A stretch of 64,000 nt of DNA from contig NZ_JAFBED010000002.1 of assembly GCF_016908565.1 (NCBI RefSeq), positions 607,587-671,586 of the forward strand, written 5' to 3'. The position numbers and the translations under genes were made by a program. Source of the stretch: Sutcliffiella tianshenii. GTDB lineage: Bacteria > Bacillota > Bacilli > Bacillales > Bacillaceae_I. The notes beneath the pieces were generated by a model, which saw only the letters and a program-made list of their open reading frames with translations, was not told the origin of the DNA and made no database searches. Shown piece by piece: positions 1 to 8,469 of the stretch. Numbering within the stretch: the stretch's first letter is position 1; each line of letters starts with the position of its first letter.

Positions 1-55
1 AGGTTTTCAGCCAAGAATTGATTATATTAAAATAATAGACAGTGTCTATTGCTAA
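1..55 (+). CDS. recU: RecU Holliday junction resolvase, 3' end only
   Basis: The frame beginning at base 2 reads GFQPRIDYIKIIDSVYC and stops at TAA (53-55). The PRIDY..-ID..Y ending is like the C-terminus I recall for RecU, the Holliday junction resolvase of Bacillota. In Bacillus, recU lies directly upstream of ponA, as here (42-base gap, no terminator between), so the two are probably cotranscribed. Only 17 residues are visible, so the identification rests on this tail and on gene order. Confidence 0.7.
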   Translation, partial: GFQPRIDYIKIIDSVYC

Positions 56-97
56 CCCCTGAATCACGGCAAAAGCGGAGAAAGGCAGGTCTGTTAC

Positions 98-2809
98 ATG
101 GCAGATAAATATCAATCTAGAGAACAGAGAAGAAAAGCATTACAGGAAGAAAAAGGTGCAAAAAAGGGACCGAAAACGAATCAGAGAAAAAATCTCTTTA
201 AAAAGATCCTTCTGACTGTACTTATCGTCGGAATCGTTGGGCTCCTTACTGGAATCGGCACATTTGCCTATTATGTAAAGGACACCCCCCCTCTTGATGA
301 GACATTGCTGAAAGTCCCGGTCCCATCCAAGGTCTATGATCGAAATGGTGAATTGGCGGCTGAAATCGGCGGACATGAAGCAAGGGAATACGTGGAATAT
401 GATGAAATACCGCAGCTTGTACAGGATGCATTTCTAGCAACGGAGGATGTACGCTTCTTTGAACATAAAGGAGTGGATTACCGTCGTCTTGCAGGAGCTG
501 TCCTTGCAAACGTCACACGCGGTTTCGGTGCTGAAGGCGGTAGTACGATTACACAGCAGTTAGTGAAATTATCCTTCTTATCCACAGATAAAACGTTAAA
601 AAGAAAAGCGCAGGAATTCTATCTTGCATATGAATTGGAATCCCGCTTCAGTAAAGAGCAGATTCTTGAAATGTACTTAAACAGAATTTATTTTTCCAAT
701 TATTCATATGGAATCGCGAAAGCGGCTAAAAACTATTACGGTAAATCTTTGGACGAATTGGAGCTGCATGAAGCGGCCATGCTTGCCGGCCTTCCTCAAA
801 GTCCAAACAACTACAATCCATTGACGAATCCGGAAAATGCAGAGAAACGCCGTAATATAGTTCTTGGTTTAATGGTACAGCACGGAAAAATCACCCAGGA
901 ACAAGCGGATGAAGCAAAAGCAACACCGATTGACGCAACATTGGCAAGCGATGTGGAGAAAACAAACTTCTCCAATAAATACAATGCTTTCATGGACCGC
1001 GTAATTGAAGAAATCTCTGAACAGATCGGAGAAGTGGATCCACAGGCTGACGGATTGGAGATCTACACAACGCTCGACGTGGATGCACAGGAGCATGTGG
1101 AATACCTTTTATCAGATGAGAGCGGCATTGCATATCCAGAAAATGAAGATTTTCAGGCAGGAGTTTCATTGATTGATACGAAAACCGGTGAAATCCGGGC
1201 GATCGGCGGAGGCCGTAATCATGAAAAGCAAGGTTGGAACTATGCAACTGATATCCGAGTTCAGCCAGGTTCCGCCATCAAGCCTATTTTGGACTATGGC
1301 CCTGCCATCGAGCATCTCGACTGGTCCACTTATCAGCAAATCGATGATGAGCCTGTCACCTATACCAACGGTGATCCTATCAATAACTGGGACAAAAAAC
1401 ATAAAGGTGTCCTGAGTATCCGTGAGCATCTTGCAGATTCACGAAATATCCCAGCCCTGAAAGCCTTCCAGGAAGTCGGAGCGGATAAAGCGCGTGACTT
1501 CGCTGTGAAGCTTGGTATTCCACTTGGTGAAGACATACCGGAGGCATACTCAATCGGAGGATTCAACAAGGGCATCTCCCCTCTTCAACTTGCTGGAGCA
1601 TATGCACCATTTGGGAATGGCGGTGTTTACACAGAACCATTTGCTGTTACCAAGGTTGTATTCCAGGATGGCAAGAGTATCAATTTAAACAAGGAATCAC
1701 AGGTCGTGATGAAGGATTCCACTGCATTCTTGATTACTGATATGCTGAAAACATCCATTACTTCCGGATTGGCACGTGCAGCAAATGTACCTGGCTTACA
1801 CCTTGCAGGAAAATCAGGGACAACCAACTTTTCAACTGATGAACTGCAAAAGTATGATATACCGGAAGATGCAGCACCAAGTACACTCTTTGCAGGCTAC
1901 ACACCGTCCTATACTGCAGCCGTATGGACCGGCTTTAACAAGGGTGGCGAAGATAATTATTTAAGAAGTATTGCATCCGGTTCTGAGGATCAGTATTTAT
2001 CAAGAGAAATATTCAGACAGCTGATGGAGCACGTCTCTTCGACAGAAGAAGATAAAGCGGACTTCCCTGTTCCGAAAAGTGTCGTACGGGTAGCTGTTGA
2101 AAAAGGATCGAATCCACCGCTGAAAGCGAGTGAATTCACTCCGAAAGATCGAATTACCAACGAGTATTTCGTCAAAGGTACTGAACCTACGAAAGTATCA
2201 AAAGAATTCGAGAAGCTTGCTAGTCCATCAAACTTTACTGCAACGTATGACGAAGCTAGCAATCAAATCCTGTTAAATTGGGATTACCCTGAAGATCAAT
2301 TGGAGAATGTAAGTTTTGATGTAAAAGTTGCAGTGAATGAGGGGTCCCCTCAAGCACTGACTGTAACCAAGGAGCTTGGAATGGCAGTGAATAATCCGGA
2401 CCCTGGTGCAACATTCACTTTTGAAATCACTGCATTCCTTGATGAAAATAAAGAAAGCCGAAGCGACCCTGCTACCCAGTCCGTTCAGGTCCCAGAGCTT
2501 GTAGAAGAGGAAGAAATCGTTCCTGAGCTCCCTATTACTCCACCGGGTGAAGGTGAAGGTGAAGGCGAAGGTGACGGAACTGGTGAAGGCGAAGGTGAAG
2601 GTGAAGGTGAAGGCGACGGAACTGGTGAAGGTACTGGTGAAGGTGGCGGTACCGGTGGCGACACTGGCGGTGGAACTGGAGGCGATACCGGCGGTGGAAC
2701 TGGAGGCGATACCGGCGGCGGGACTGGCGGCGGTACCGGTGATGGCGGCGACGGCACTGGCGAAGGTCGAAACCGTGGTCAAAACAACAACAATAATAAT
2801 GATGAATAA
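98..2809 (+). CDS. ponA: Class A penicillin-binding protein 1A/1B (transglycosylase/transpeptidase)
   Basis: Bifunctional peptidoglycan synthase that polymerises lipid II and cross-links stem peptides at the outer membrane face. Residues 1-35 are a basic cytoplasmic tail and 36-58 a membrane anchor. The GT51 domain shows ATEDVRFFEHKG (catalytic Glu116) and GGSTITQQL (147-155). The transpeptidase has SAIK (Ser392, Lys395), SRN (448-450) and KSGT (572-575). A fibronectin-III-like stretch lies near 720-800, and the last ~90 residues are a Gly/Glu/Asp/Thr tail followed by RNRGQNNNNNNDE. At 903 residues it is about as long as B. subtilis PonA (914). ATG at 98 follows a purine-rich site near 77-88. 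A strong terminator follows the gene. Confidence 0.96.
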   Translation: MADKYQSREQRRKALQEEKGAKKGPKTNQRKNLFKKILLTVLIVGIVGLLTGIGTFAYYVKDTPPLDETLLKVPVPSKVYDRNGELAAEIGGHEAREYVEYDEIPQLVQDAFLATEDVRFFEHKGVDYRRLAGAVLANVTRGFGAEGGSTITQQLVKLSFLSTDKTLKRKAQEFYLAYELESRFSKEQILEMYLNRIYFSNYSYGIAKAAKNYYGKSLDELELHEAAMLAGLPQSPNNYNPLTNPENAEKRRNIVLGLMVQHGKITQEQADEAKATPIDATLASDVEKTNFSNKYNAFMDRVIEEISEQIGEVDPQADGLEIYTTLDVDAQEHVEYLLSDESGIAYPENEDFQAGVSLIDTKTGEIRAIGGGRNHEKQGWNYATDIRVQPGSAIKPILDYGPAIEHLDWSTYQQIDDEPVTYTNGDPINNWDKKHKGVLSIREHLADSRNIPALKAFQEVGADKARDFAVKLGIPLGEDIPEAYSIGGFNKGISPLQLAGAYAPFGNGGVYTEPFAVTKVVFQDGKSINLNKESQVVMKDSTAFLITDMLKTSITSGLARAANVPGLHLAGKSGTTNFSTDELQKYDIPEDAAPSTLFAGYTPSYTAAVWTGFNKGGEDNYLRSIASGSEDQYLSREIFRQLMEHVSSTEEDKADFPVPKSVVRVAVEKGSNPPLKASEFTPKDRITNEYFVKGTEPTKVSKEFEKLASPSNFTATYDEASNQILLNWDYPEDQLENVSFDVKVAVNEGSPQALTVTKELGMAVNNPDPGATFTFEITAFLDENKESRSDPATQSVQVPELVEEEEIVPELPITPPGEGEGEGEGDGTGEGEGEGEGEGDGTGEGTGEGGGTGGDTGGGTGGDTGGGTGGDTGGGTGGGTGDGGDGTGEGRNRGQNNNNNNDE
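2545..2769 (+). repeat. In-frame Gly-Glu / Gly-Thr microrepeat encoding the PonA tail
   Basis: About 225 bases made of GGTGAAGGT-type hexamers (Gly-Glu), passing into GGCGGTACCGGTGGCGAC-type units (Gly-Gly-Thr-Gly-Gly-Asp). They encode PonA residues ~816-890. The reading frame stays open throughout. Near-identical 6- and 18-base units imply expansion by slippage. It also generates long antisense open frames that are not genes. Confidence 0.9.
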
Positions 2810-2812
2810 AGA

Positions 2813-2848
2813 AAAGGTAGGACCCTATATTTTGGGTCCTACCTTTTT
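2813..2848 (+). terminator. Bidirectional terminator between ponA and ypoC
   Basis: AAAGGTAGGACCC (2813-2825) pairs with GGGTCCTACCTTT (from 2834), with T-runs in both directions. The stop codon of the convergent ypoC (2839-2841) lies inside the 3' arm, so the hairpin can end both transcripts. Confidence 0.92.
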
Positions 2849-3342
2849 TGGATGGCCTGCATTTTATAAAACAATTTACTGGTTTCTGTAAAAAGCTGCT
2901 GTAGCTGGATAAAAGCATGATACATGTCAGGCTTCTTCATCACAAAATCAAGACGCTCTACTATATTGACTGGTTTTGCTTGCAGTTGGCGAATTTCCTT
3001 TTCCCAATCTGTCAAAGATATAACGGGCAACTGGTTCATCCAGAAAATTGCTTGAAGGAGTAGCGCAATGCCACCTGCAATATTTCCCTTCACATCAGAA
3101 CGCTCTCTTTTTTCATGCAGCACGTTAAGTTTCGCTTCTGTCTCCTTCCATAAGTGGAACAAAAGCGGTACCGTCTGTGACTGATGCTCCCATGGGAGAT
3201 TTGATGGAGCAAGGCCGAGTGAGTAAGCTATGTCATATTTGAAGGGTACAGTCAAACTGCCCTGCCAATCAAAACGTCCTGACTCTATCAGCTGGCTCTC
3301 TGAGTAATACAGAGGATGGACGAAGGCTGAAGGCACTCTCAT
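2839..3342 (-). CDS. ypoC: YpoC family protein of unknown function
   Basis: A 167-residue protein recognised mainly by position: in Bacillus, ypoC follows dnaD and nth. The sequence is mostly helical, soluble-looking and rich in aromatic residues (WEHQSQTVPLLFHLWKETEA), with no catalytic motif I can identify. Its ATG overlaps the nth stop codon in an ATGA (3339-3342), indicating translational coupling to the DNA-repair gene. Its stop lies inside the shared terminator. Function is unknown. Confidence 0.8.
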   Translation of the reverse strand: MRVPSAFVHPLYYSESQLIESGRFDWQGSLTVPFKYDIAYSLGLAPSNLPWEHQSQTVPLLFHLWKETEAKLNVLHEKRERSDVKGNIAGGIALLLQAIFWMNQLPVISLTDWEKEIRQLQAKPVNIVERLDFVMKKPDMYHAFIQLQQLFTETSKLFYKMQAIQKR

Positions 3343-3995
3343 CCTTTAACCTTCCTATTCATCCTCTTTTTGCCTTCACGGCACATTTCAAGCAGTGGAC
3401 AACTTTCACACTGTGGGTTTTGAGCCTTGCAATGATATCTTCCAAAAAAGATCAACCGGTGATGTGTGTCGGACCATTTGTCCATGGGAATCTTTTTCAT
3501 CAACGTTTTTTCCACTTCCAGGACACTGTCTTTCCACTTACAGATTCCTAAACGTTTGCTTACCCGTTCTACATGCGTGTCCACCGCAATCGCGGGTACT
3601 CCGAATGCTACAGATACAACGACATTGGCTGTCTTTCTGCCTACCCCAGGAAGCTTTACAAGCTCATCCCGATCCTGTGGAACCTCACCGTTATATTCGT
3701 CAAGTAGCAACTGAGACAAATTCCGGATGTTTTTTGCTTTGTTGCGGAACAATCCGATGGATCTTATGTCCTGCTGAAGCTCTTCCAATGAAACAGCTAA
3801 ATAATCCTCAGGCGTTTTATATTTTTCAAATAATGTTTTGGTTACTTTATTTACAAGCGCGTCCGTACATTGTGCGGATAAAGCCACCGCGATCACGAGT
3901 TCAAATGGATTACGGTGATTCAGCTCACAATGTGCATCCGGGAACATCTCCCCCATCACCTCTACGACTTCACTCACCTGTTTTAAATTAAGCAT
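3339..3995 (-). CDS. nth: Endonuclease III (base-excision repair DNA glycosylase/AP lyase)
   Basis: Removes oxidised pyrimidines and cleaves the resulting abasic site. The 218 residues match the usual family length. The helix-hairpin-helix LPGVGRKTANVV carries the catalytic lysine, and VDTHVERVSKRLG carries the catalytic aspartate. The C-terminus has the 4Fe-4S ligand set C-x6-C-x2-C-x5-C (CKAQNPQCESCPLLEMC). It is preceded by dnaD and a hairpin terminator and followed by overlapping ypoC. ATG at 3995 has a GGGCAGGGCAG purine stretch upstream, a rather poor ribosome site. Confidence 0.96.
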   Translation of the reverse strand: MLNLKQVSEVVEVMGEMFPDAHCELNHRNPFELVIAVALSAQCTDALVNKVTKTLFEKYKTPEDYLAVSLEELQQDIRSIGLFRNKAKNIRNLSQLLLDEYNGEVPQDRDELVKLPGVGRKTANVVVSVAFGVPAIAVDTHVERVSKRLGICKWKDSVLEVEKTLMKKIPMDKWSDTHHRLIFFGRYHCKAQNPQCESCPLLEMCREGKKRMNRKVKG

Positions 3996-4054
3996 CTATC
4001 TGCCCTGCCCTTCTTACCTTGATCAGTTAATGAAATTTATGAATCTTTTTACTT

Positions 4055-4085
4055 AAAAAGGAAAACGGCGATAATCCGTTTTCCT
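4055..4085 (-). terminator. Terminator between dnaD and nth
   Basis: A 10-bp perfect stem, AGGAAAACGG (4059-4068) with CCGTTTTCCT (4076-4085), is followed on the minus strand by a T-run (4055-4059). It lies 15 bases past the dnaD stop, so it would end or attenuate dnaD transcripts before nth-ypoC. Confidence 0.75.
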
Positions 4086-4099
4086 GATATGATCCACCT

Positions 4100-4810
4100 T
4101 CAGTCCAACCAGTTATAAAATGGAACCGTGTTTTTGTTGGTTTTATTCACAGGCATCTGATTTTGCTGTTTTGGAGGAATATTGGATTTTCTAAATTTCT
4201 TGCCATATTCATTTGCTTGATTGAGTGTTTTGATGCCATTCTTTTTCCACTCAAAAAGAATACGGTCAATATAGCGGAAATTCAATTTACCTGAGATTAC
4301 CGCCTCTCTCAGGGCAGCTTTGATGATAGTCGGATCGTGATGGTCCTGGTCCATCCACATGCCTAGCGTTTCACATTCAAACGGTGATAATGGTCTTCCG
4401 AATTCTTGTTCAAATATTGTATATAGGCTGGCTTCATCGTCTTTATTGGATTGGATGGTTGCCTGTTTGCTTTTATCAAGCATATATTGAATCATTTTTT
4501 CCCATAAGGGCTGGAGGGAATAACGTTCGTATTTGATGGAGTACTCGTCCATCTCATCACTGATGGCAAGATACCCTTTTTGTAGTAGATGACGCAGGAT
4601 TTCCATGCATTCTGTTGGATCTATCGTCATTTTATCTGCGATTTCCATTGGGGTAGGAAAGATTTTTCCACTTTCCACGAAAGAATGAACATGAAGGATG
4701 AGAAGAAATTCTTTTTCATTTAAGCCAAGCTTCACGTAATTGTTCAGTAAGTAATTTGGAATGGAAAAATTCCCTTCTTCCAAAAATTCGATAAATTGCT
4801 CTTTTTTCAT
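4100..4810 (-). CDS. dnaD: DNA replication initiation protein DnaD
   Basis: DnaD is a primosomal protein of low-GC Gram-positives that acts with DnaB and DnaI to load the DnaC helicase at oriC and at PriA-dependent restart sites. The N-terminal winged-helix region (MKKEQFIEFLEEGNFSIPNY) and the C-terminal DnaD/DnaB domain with LSPFECETLGMW and YIDRILFEWKKNGIKT are clear. The tail PFYNWLD is as in B. subtilis DnaD. I place the start at ATG 4810 (236 aa). GAGGTG lies ~7 bases upstream and the N-terminus then aligns with B. subtilis. An upstream in-frame ATG at 4840 has no ribosome site. Confidence 0.94.
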   Translation of the reverse strand: MKKEQFIEFLEEGNFSIPNYLLNNYVKLGLNEKEFLLILHVHSFVESGKIFPTPMEIADKMTIDPTECMEILRHLLQKGYLAISDEMDEYSIKYERYSLQPLWEKMIQYMLDKSKQATIQSNKDDEASLYTIFEQEFGRPLSPFECETLGMWMDQDHHDPTIIKAALREAVISGKLNFRYIDRILFEWKKNGIKTLNQANEYGKKFRKSNIPPKQQNQMPVNKTNKNTVPFYNWLD

Positions 4811-4898
4811 TAGGAGACACCTCATGACTAAGTATAACAAATTTATACCTTTTCTTCTAAGGAAAAATTAAGAAAAGCCAAATGTTGAAACAAAGAAA

Positions 4899-4932
4899 AA
4901 ACCACCTGTTCCTTCGAACAAGTGATTTTTCG
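4899..4932 (-). terminator. Terminator of asnS
   Basis: On the minus strand, AATCACTTGTTC pairs (with G-U and one weak pair) with GAACAGGTGGTT around a GAAG loop, followed by TTTTTT. It lies directly after the asnS stop. Confidence 0.85.
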
Positions 4933-4939
4933 CGTTTTA

Positions 4940-6232
4940 TTATGGATACAGACGGTTCAATAGTCTTGGGAATGGGATCGCTTCACGGACGTGTTCTGTG
5001 CCGCTGATCCATGCCACGGTACGCTCAAGTCCAAGTCCAAAACCGGAATGTGGTACTGAACCGTATTGGCGTAGTTCCAAATACCATTTGTAAGCATCTG
5101 AATCAAGGTTATGCTCTTCCAAGCGTTGCTTAAGCAAATCAAAATCGTGGACACGCTCGGAACCACCGATGATTTCGCCATATCCTTCAGGTGCAATCAG
5201 GTCTGCACATAATACAACATCATCACGCTCTGGATGCGGCTGCATGTAGAACGGTTTGATGCCGATTGGATAATGGGTGATGAATACCGGCATATCATAG
5301 CTTTCCGCGATCGCCGTTTCATGTGGAGATCCAAAGTCATCGCCCCACTTGATATCATCAAAGCCTTTTTCATTCAGGAATTTGATGGCATCATCATAAG
5401 AAATGCGTGGGAATGGTGCTTTGATTTTTTCAAGCTTTGTAACGTCTCTGTCCAAAACGCCCAACTCAAGCTTACAGTTTCTTAGGACTGCCTGTACAAT
5501 ATAGGACACATACTCCTCTTGCACTTTCAGGTTATCATCAAATTCGACGAACGCCATCTCCGGCTCGATCATCCAGAATTCAATCAGGTGACGGCGAGTC
5601 TTGGATTTTTCTGCCCTGAAGGTCGGCCCAAAAGAAAACACCTTTCCTAAAGCCATCGCTGCCGCTTCCATATATAGCTGGCCACTCTGGGAAAGATAGG
5701 CATCCTCATCAAAGTATTTAGTCGCAAATAGCTCTGATGTCCCTTCAGGAGCACTTCCTGTCAGGATAGGTGGATCAACCTTTACAAATCCATTTTCGTT
5801 GAAGAATTCATATGTCGCACGGATCACTTCATTACGGATCTTCATGATGGCATGTTGCTTTTTGGATCTCAGCCATAAATGACGGTTGTCCATCAAGAAT
5901 TCAGTACCATGGTTTTTCGGCGTAATCGGATAATCAACGGCTTCATGGATCACTTCCAGGCCGGTAACCCCCAATTCATATCCAAATGGAGATCTTTCGT
6001 CTTCACGAATGATTCCTGTCACGTAAACGGATGTTTCCTGTGTCACTGATTTTGCACTTTGGAATACTTCCTCAGCTACTTCAGCTTTTACCACTACTCC
6101 TTGAATGAAACCGGAGCCATCACGCAATTGTAAGAAGGCGATTTTTCCGCTTGAACGCTTATTTGCGATCCAGGCACCAATCGTCACTTCTTCTCCTACA
6201 TGTTTATATACTTCCTTAATTGTTGTCTTCAC
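4940..6232 (-). CDS. asnS: Asparaginyl-tRNA synthetase
   Basis: Charges tRNA-Asn with asparagine; a class IIb synthetase. An N-terminal OB-fold anticodon-binding domain ([26 protein letters not shown]) precedes the catalytic core. The core has motif 2 ([21 protein letters not shown] region) and motif 3 ([15 protein letters not shown]). Its 430 residues equal the B. subtilis length. The start is GTG (6230-6232) with GGAGGG about 9 bases upstream. It has its own sigma-A promoter at 6294-6322. No T-box leader is present in the 119-base gap to aspB. Confidence 0.96.
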   Translation of the reverse strand: MKTTIKEVYKHVGEEVTIGAWIANKRSSGKIAFLQLRDGSGFIQGVVVKAEVAEEVFQSAKSVTQETSVYVTGIIREDERSPFGYELGVTGLEVIHEAVDYPITPKNHGTEFLMDNRHLWLRSKKQHAIMKIRNEVIRATYEFFNENGFVKVDPPILTGSAPEGTSELFATKYFDEDAYLSQSGQLYMEAAAMALGKVFSFGPTFRAEKSKTRRHLIEFWMIEPEMAFVEFDDNLKVQEEYVSYIVQAVLRNCKLELGVLDRDVTKLEKIKAPFPRISYDDAIKFLNEKGFDDIKWGDDFGSPHETAIAESYDMPVFITHYPIGIKPFYMQPHPERDDVVLCADLIAPEGYGEIIGGSERVHDFDLLKQRLEEHNLDSDAYKWYLELRQYGSVPHSGFGLGLERTVAWISGTEHVREAIPFPRLLNRLYP

Positions 6233-6293
6233 TCTTTTGTTCCCTCCAACCTTGTTCTGGCAGCTTTATCTTACTGTTATGTACATAACCTTT

Positions 6294-6322
6294 ATTATAC
6301 AAGCCATGAATAAAGGAAGCAA
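6294..6322 (-). promoter_or_regulatory. Sigma-A promoter of asnS
   Basis: Minus strand -35 TTGCTT (6317-6322), 17-base spacer, -10 TATAAT (6294-6299, 6/6). The -35 lies inside the 5' arm of the hairpin that follows aspB, so termination of the upstream unit and initiation at asnS share the same DNA. Confidence 0.8.
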
Positions 6323-6345
6323 ACACTTTTAAGCCTGCTTCCTTT
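6312..6345 (-). terminator. Hairpin after aspB (weak terminator)
   Basis: AAAGGAAGC (6337-6345 on the minus strand) pairs perfectly with GCTTCCTTT (6312-6320). The sequence after the stem is ATTCATGG, without a good T-run, so termination may be partial and read into asnS. Confidence 0.5.
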
Positions 6346-6351
6346 CCTTCT

Positions 6352-7542
6352 TTATCTGTTTACAGTCACTTTTTCCATGTAGCGGGCTATACGTTCAATA
6401 GCCTTCTCCAACTGGTCGAGGCTGGTAGCATAGGAAAGGCGTACGTAGTTATCTGCCCCGAATCCGGATCCGGGAACCAGTGCCACCTTTTCCTCTTCAA
6501 GCAAAGCTTTCACAAGACCGTCAACATCATCAAAACCAGCCATAGTTGCAGCTTCTGATGCATTAGGGAACAGGTAGAATGCCCCTTGAGGCTTGATGCA
6601 ATGGAAGCCTGGAATCTGATTTAATTTTTCAAATATGATGTTAAGGCGTTCCTCGAAAGCTTGACGCATCACTTCCACATCTTCCTGTGAACCGGAGTAT
6701 GCTGCAATGGTTGCATATTGTGCAATCGAAGTGGGATTGGATGTACTGTGGCTTGCAAGGTTTGTCATTGCACTGATGATGCTTGCATTTCCAACAGCAT
6801 AACCGATTCTCCAACCTGTCATGGAATGGGACTTTGAGACACCATTAATAATGATGGTCATATTTTTAAGCTCTGGTGACAATTGGGCAATGGAAACATG
6901 CTCATTCCCATCGTATAAAAGCTTTTCGTATATTTCATCAGAAACAATCAGGACATCGTGATCGAGACACACCTGCCCCAGTTCTTGCAGTTCTTGTTTT
7001 GAATAGATCATCCCTGTAGGATTACTCGGGGAGTTCAGGATGAGTGCTTTAGTTTTTGATGTAATTGCAGCTTTTAACTGTGATGGAGTAATTTTAAATT
7101 GATTTTCTTCTTTTCCCTCAACATAGACAGGAACTCCCTCTGCAAGCTTCACTTGTTCGGGATAGCTTACCCAGTAAGGTGTAGGAATGATCACTTCATC
7201 TTCTTTATCCAAGATAACCTGGAATAATGTATAGAGGGCATGTTTTGCCCCGGTGCATACAATCACTTCCGAAGGCTTGTAGGAAAGCTTCTGATCTTTT
7301 TCCAATTTGCTGATAATTTCTTTTTTCAATGCAGGCAGTCCACCGGATGGTGTGTATTTTGTTAGCCCCTCGTCCATTGCTTTTTTAGCAGCATCTAAAA
7401 TATGTTCAGGCGTATTAAAATCCGGTTCCCCTGCTCCGAGGCCGATAACGTCATGACCTGCGTCTTTTAATTCTTTTGCTTTTGCAGTAATTTCCAATGT
7501 AGTTGATGGTGTTAAGGTTGATACTCGCTTGGCTAATTTCAT
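6352..7542 (-). CDS. aspB: Aspartate aminotransferase (PLP-dependent, subgroup Ig)
   Basis: Interconverts aspartate and 2-oxoglutarate with oxaloacetate and glutamate. It is a fold-type I PLP enzyme of 396 residues. SNPTGMIYS and the PLP-lysine motif GVSKSHSMTGWRIGYAVG are present. Placed between ypmB and asnS as in B. subtilis, where aspB, ypmB and ypmA form a unit with asnS. Oxaloacetate/aspartate metabolism fits the adjacent asparaginyl-tRNA synthetase. The start ATG (7540-7542) has GGGAGGA 8 bases upstream; ypmB ends 23 bases before it. Confidence 0.94.
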   Translation of the reverse strand: MKLAKRVSTLTPSTTLEITAKAKELKDAGHDVIGLGAGEPDFNTPEHILDAAKKAMDEGLTKYTPSGGLPALKKEIISKLEKDQKLSYKPSEVIVCTGAKHALYTLFQVILDKEDEVIIPTPYWVSYPEQVKLAEGVPVYVEGKEENQFKITPSQLKAAITSKTKALILNSPSNPTGMIYSKQELQELGQVCLDHDVLIVSDEIYEKLLYDGNEHVSIAQLSPELKNMTIIINGVSKSHSMTGWRIGYAVGNASIISAMTNLASHSTSNPTSIAQYATIAAYSGSQEDVEVMRQAFEERLNIIFEKLNQIPGFHCIKPQGAFYLFPNASEAATMAGFDDVDGLVKALLEEEKVALVPGSGFGADNYVRLSYATSLDQLEKAIERIARYMEKVTVNR

Positions 7543-7565
7543 GGTTCTTATTCCTCCCGCTACAA

Positions 7566-8039
7566 TTAAAACGTTATACGTTGATAATACTCTCCATCTT
7601 CAAACTTAATGTAGTACAGATTATATCGGTCATTCTGATCTTTGAATTTGATTTCCCATAGTGGGATTTCATTCTCCATCGCAAGTGTTACAGATAAGAC
7701 CTCAGAAGGCTTCCGGTCAGTATCGACATATTTCATTACATCTTTTTTTGCTACTCCATCACTGGCGTTTGCTGTCAGGGCAATCTTCTTCTTTTCATCC
7801 ACCCAGATGATTATTTCTTCATCTTTTTCATCCGTTCCCTGGACGATGGTGTAAGGAGTCGTACCATTATATGTATAAACTTCACTGATGGTCTGCAGGT
7901 TCTTCTCTTCTTTTGCTATTTCCACAGCTTCATTTTCATCCTCGCGTATAGGCGACATTGCTGTATGGTAAATAGATATCAACTGCCACACAAACAGGAC
8001 TACAATGAGGGTGCTTATGATTATCATCCATTTTTTCAT
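7566..8039 (-). CDS. ypmB: YpmB: membrane-anchored PepSY-like protein
   Basis: A 157-residue protein with one N-terminal membrane segment (WMIIISTLIVVLFVWQLISIY, residues ~4-24), then an extracytoplasmic domain resembling the YpmB/PepSY-like fold (alternating strands with WVDEKKKIALTANASDG and WEIKFKDQNDRYNLYYI). No catalytic motif is visible. It lies 12 bases downstream of ypmA and 23 bases upstream of aspB, as in B. subtilis. The topology suggests a protein outside the cytoplasmic membrane; its role is unknown. Confidence 0.85.
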   Translation of the reverse strand: MKKWMIIISTLIVVLFVWQLISIYHTAMSPIREDENEAVEIAKEEKNLQTISEVYTYNGTTPYTIVQGTDEKDEEIIIWVDEKKKIALTANASDGVAKKDVMKYVDTDRKPSEVLSVTLAMENEIPLWEIKFKDQNDRYNLYYIKFEDGEYYQRITF

Positions 8040-8051
8040 TTTATCACTTCT

Positions 8052-8222
8052 TTATGTACGATATATGGTGAATACTGCTTTATCTTTGTTTTCTTCATCC
8101 AATGCCAGGCCAAACATAAGGTTTTCCCTTTTCAGATTCCGATTGAGTGTATCGACAACTTTATAAAGATCGGAAGAGTATTCCACTTTCACGGTGGAAA
8201 TCACTTCAATTTTACTTTCCAT
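8052..8222 (-). CDS. ypmA: YpmA small conserved protein
   Basis: A 56-residue reading frame, MESKIEVISTVKVEYSSDLY to the end ...KAVFTIYRT, too short for most ORF callers. It matches my recollection of B. subtilis YpmA (MESKIEVLSTVKVD...). An excellent ribosome site AGGAGG lies 8 bases before ATG 8222. In B. subtilis the order is dinG-ypmA-ypmB-aspB-asnS. Here ypmA keeps its place before ypmB, but ~1.3 kb separates it from dinG. No known domain function. Confidence 0.85.
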   Translation of the reverse strand: MESKIEVISTVKVEYSSDLYKVVDTLNRNLKRENLMFGLALDEENKDKAVFTIYRT

Positions 8223-8320
8223 CCCAAAATCCTCCTGCTTTCAAGCAATTATTGTTACTCATATTGCACCTTTTTGTCGGTAAGAATATAAGTACTGAAT
8301 CACCTATAGTGTTCAAACAC

Positions 8321-8329
8321 ATTATAACA
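8321..8329 (-). promoter_or_regulatory. Probable extended -10 promoter for ypmA-ypmB-aspB
   Basis: The minus strand reads TGTTATAATG: an extended -10 (TGn) plus a perfect TATAAT (8321-8326). No good -35 is seen. Just upstream (8346-8361) is an imperfect palindrome AGTACAcTTAAGTACT that could be an operator. The rest of 8223-8400 shows nothing else. Confidence 0.55.
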
Positions 8330-8405
8330 GTAAATATTCAGTTTAGTACACTTAAGTACTTTTCAGTATAATAAATTTTCTCCTATCCTACACCGATATT
8401 TGAAG

Positions 8406-8447
8406 GGTGAGTCAATTGGCAGCTATTGATTCACCCATTTTTTTATG
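8406..8447 (+). terminator. Hairpin with plus-strand T-run and no gene in front of it
   Basis: GGGTGAGTCAAT pairs with ATTGATTCACCC around a TGGCAGCT loop, then CATTTTTTT on the plus strand. On the minus strand no T-run follows. No plus-strand gene precedes it, so it would block antisense transcription or belongs to the adjoining repeat region. Confidence 0.6.
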
Positions 8448-8469
8448 ATGTTCCGTCTCCTTTAAAACC

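Noticed and set aside
2273..2918. Several long antisense or shifted open frames across the ponA tail (Pro/Ser/Val- or Arg/His-rich)
   Set aside because: They arise from the GGTGAAGGT-type repeat read in other frames; no ribosome sites and no homology.
4811..4840. Longer DnaD start at 4840
   Set aside because: The extra residues MLYLVMRCLL have no ribosome site and do not align with DnaD.
6233..6351. T-box leader for asnS
   Set aside because: No T-box consensus or specifier structure fits in the 119-base gap, and a plain sigma-A promoter lies 62 bases from the start.
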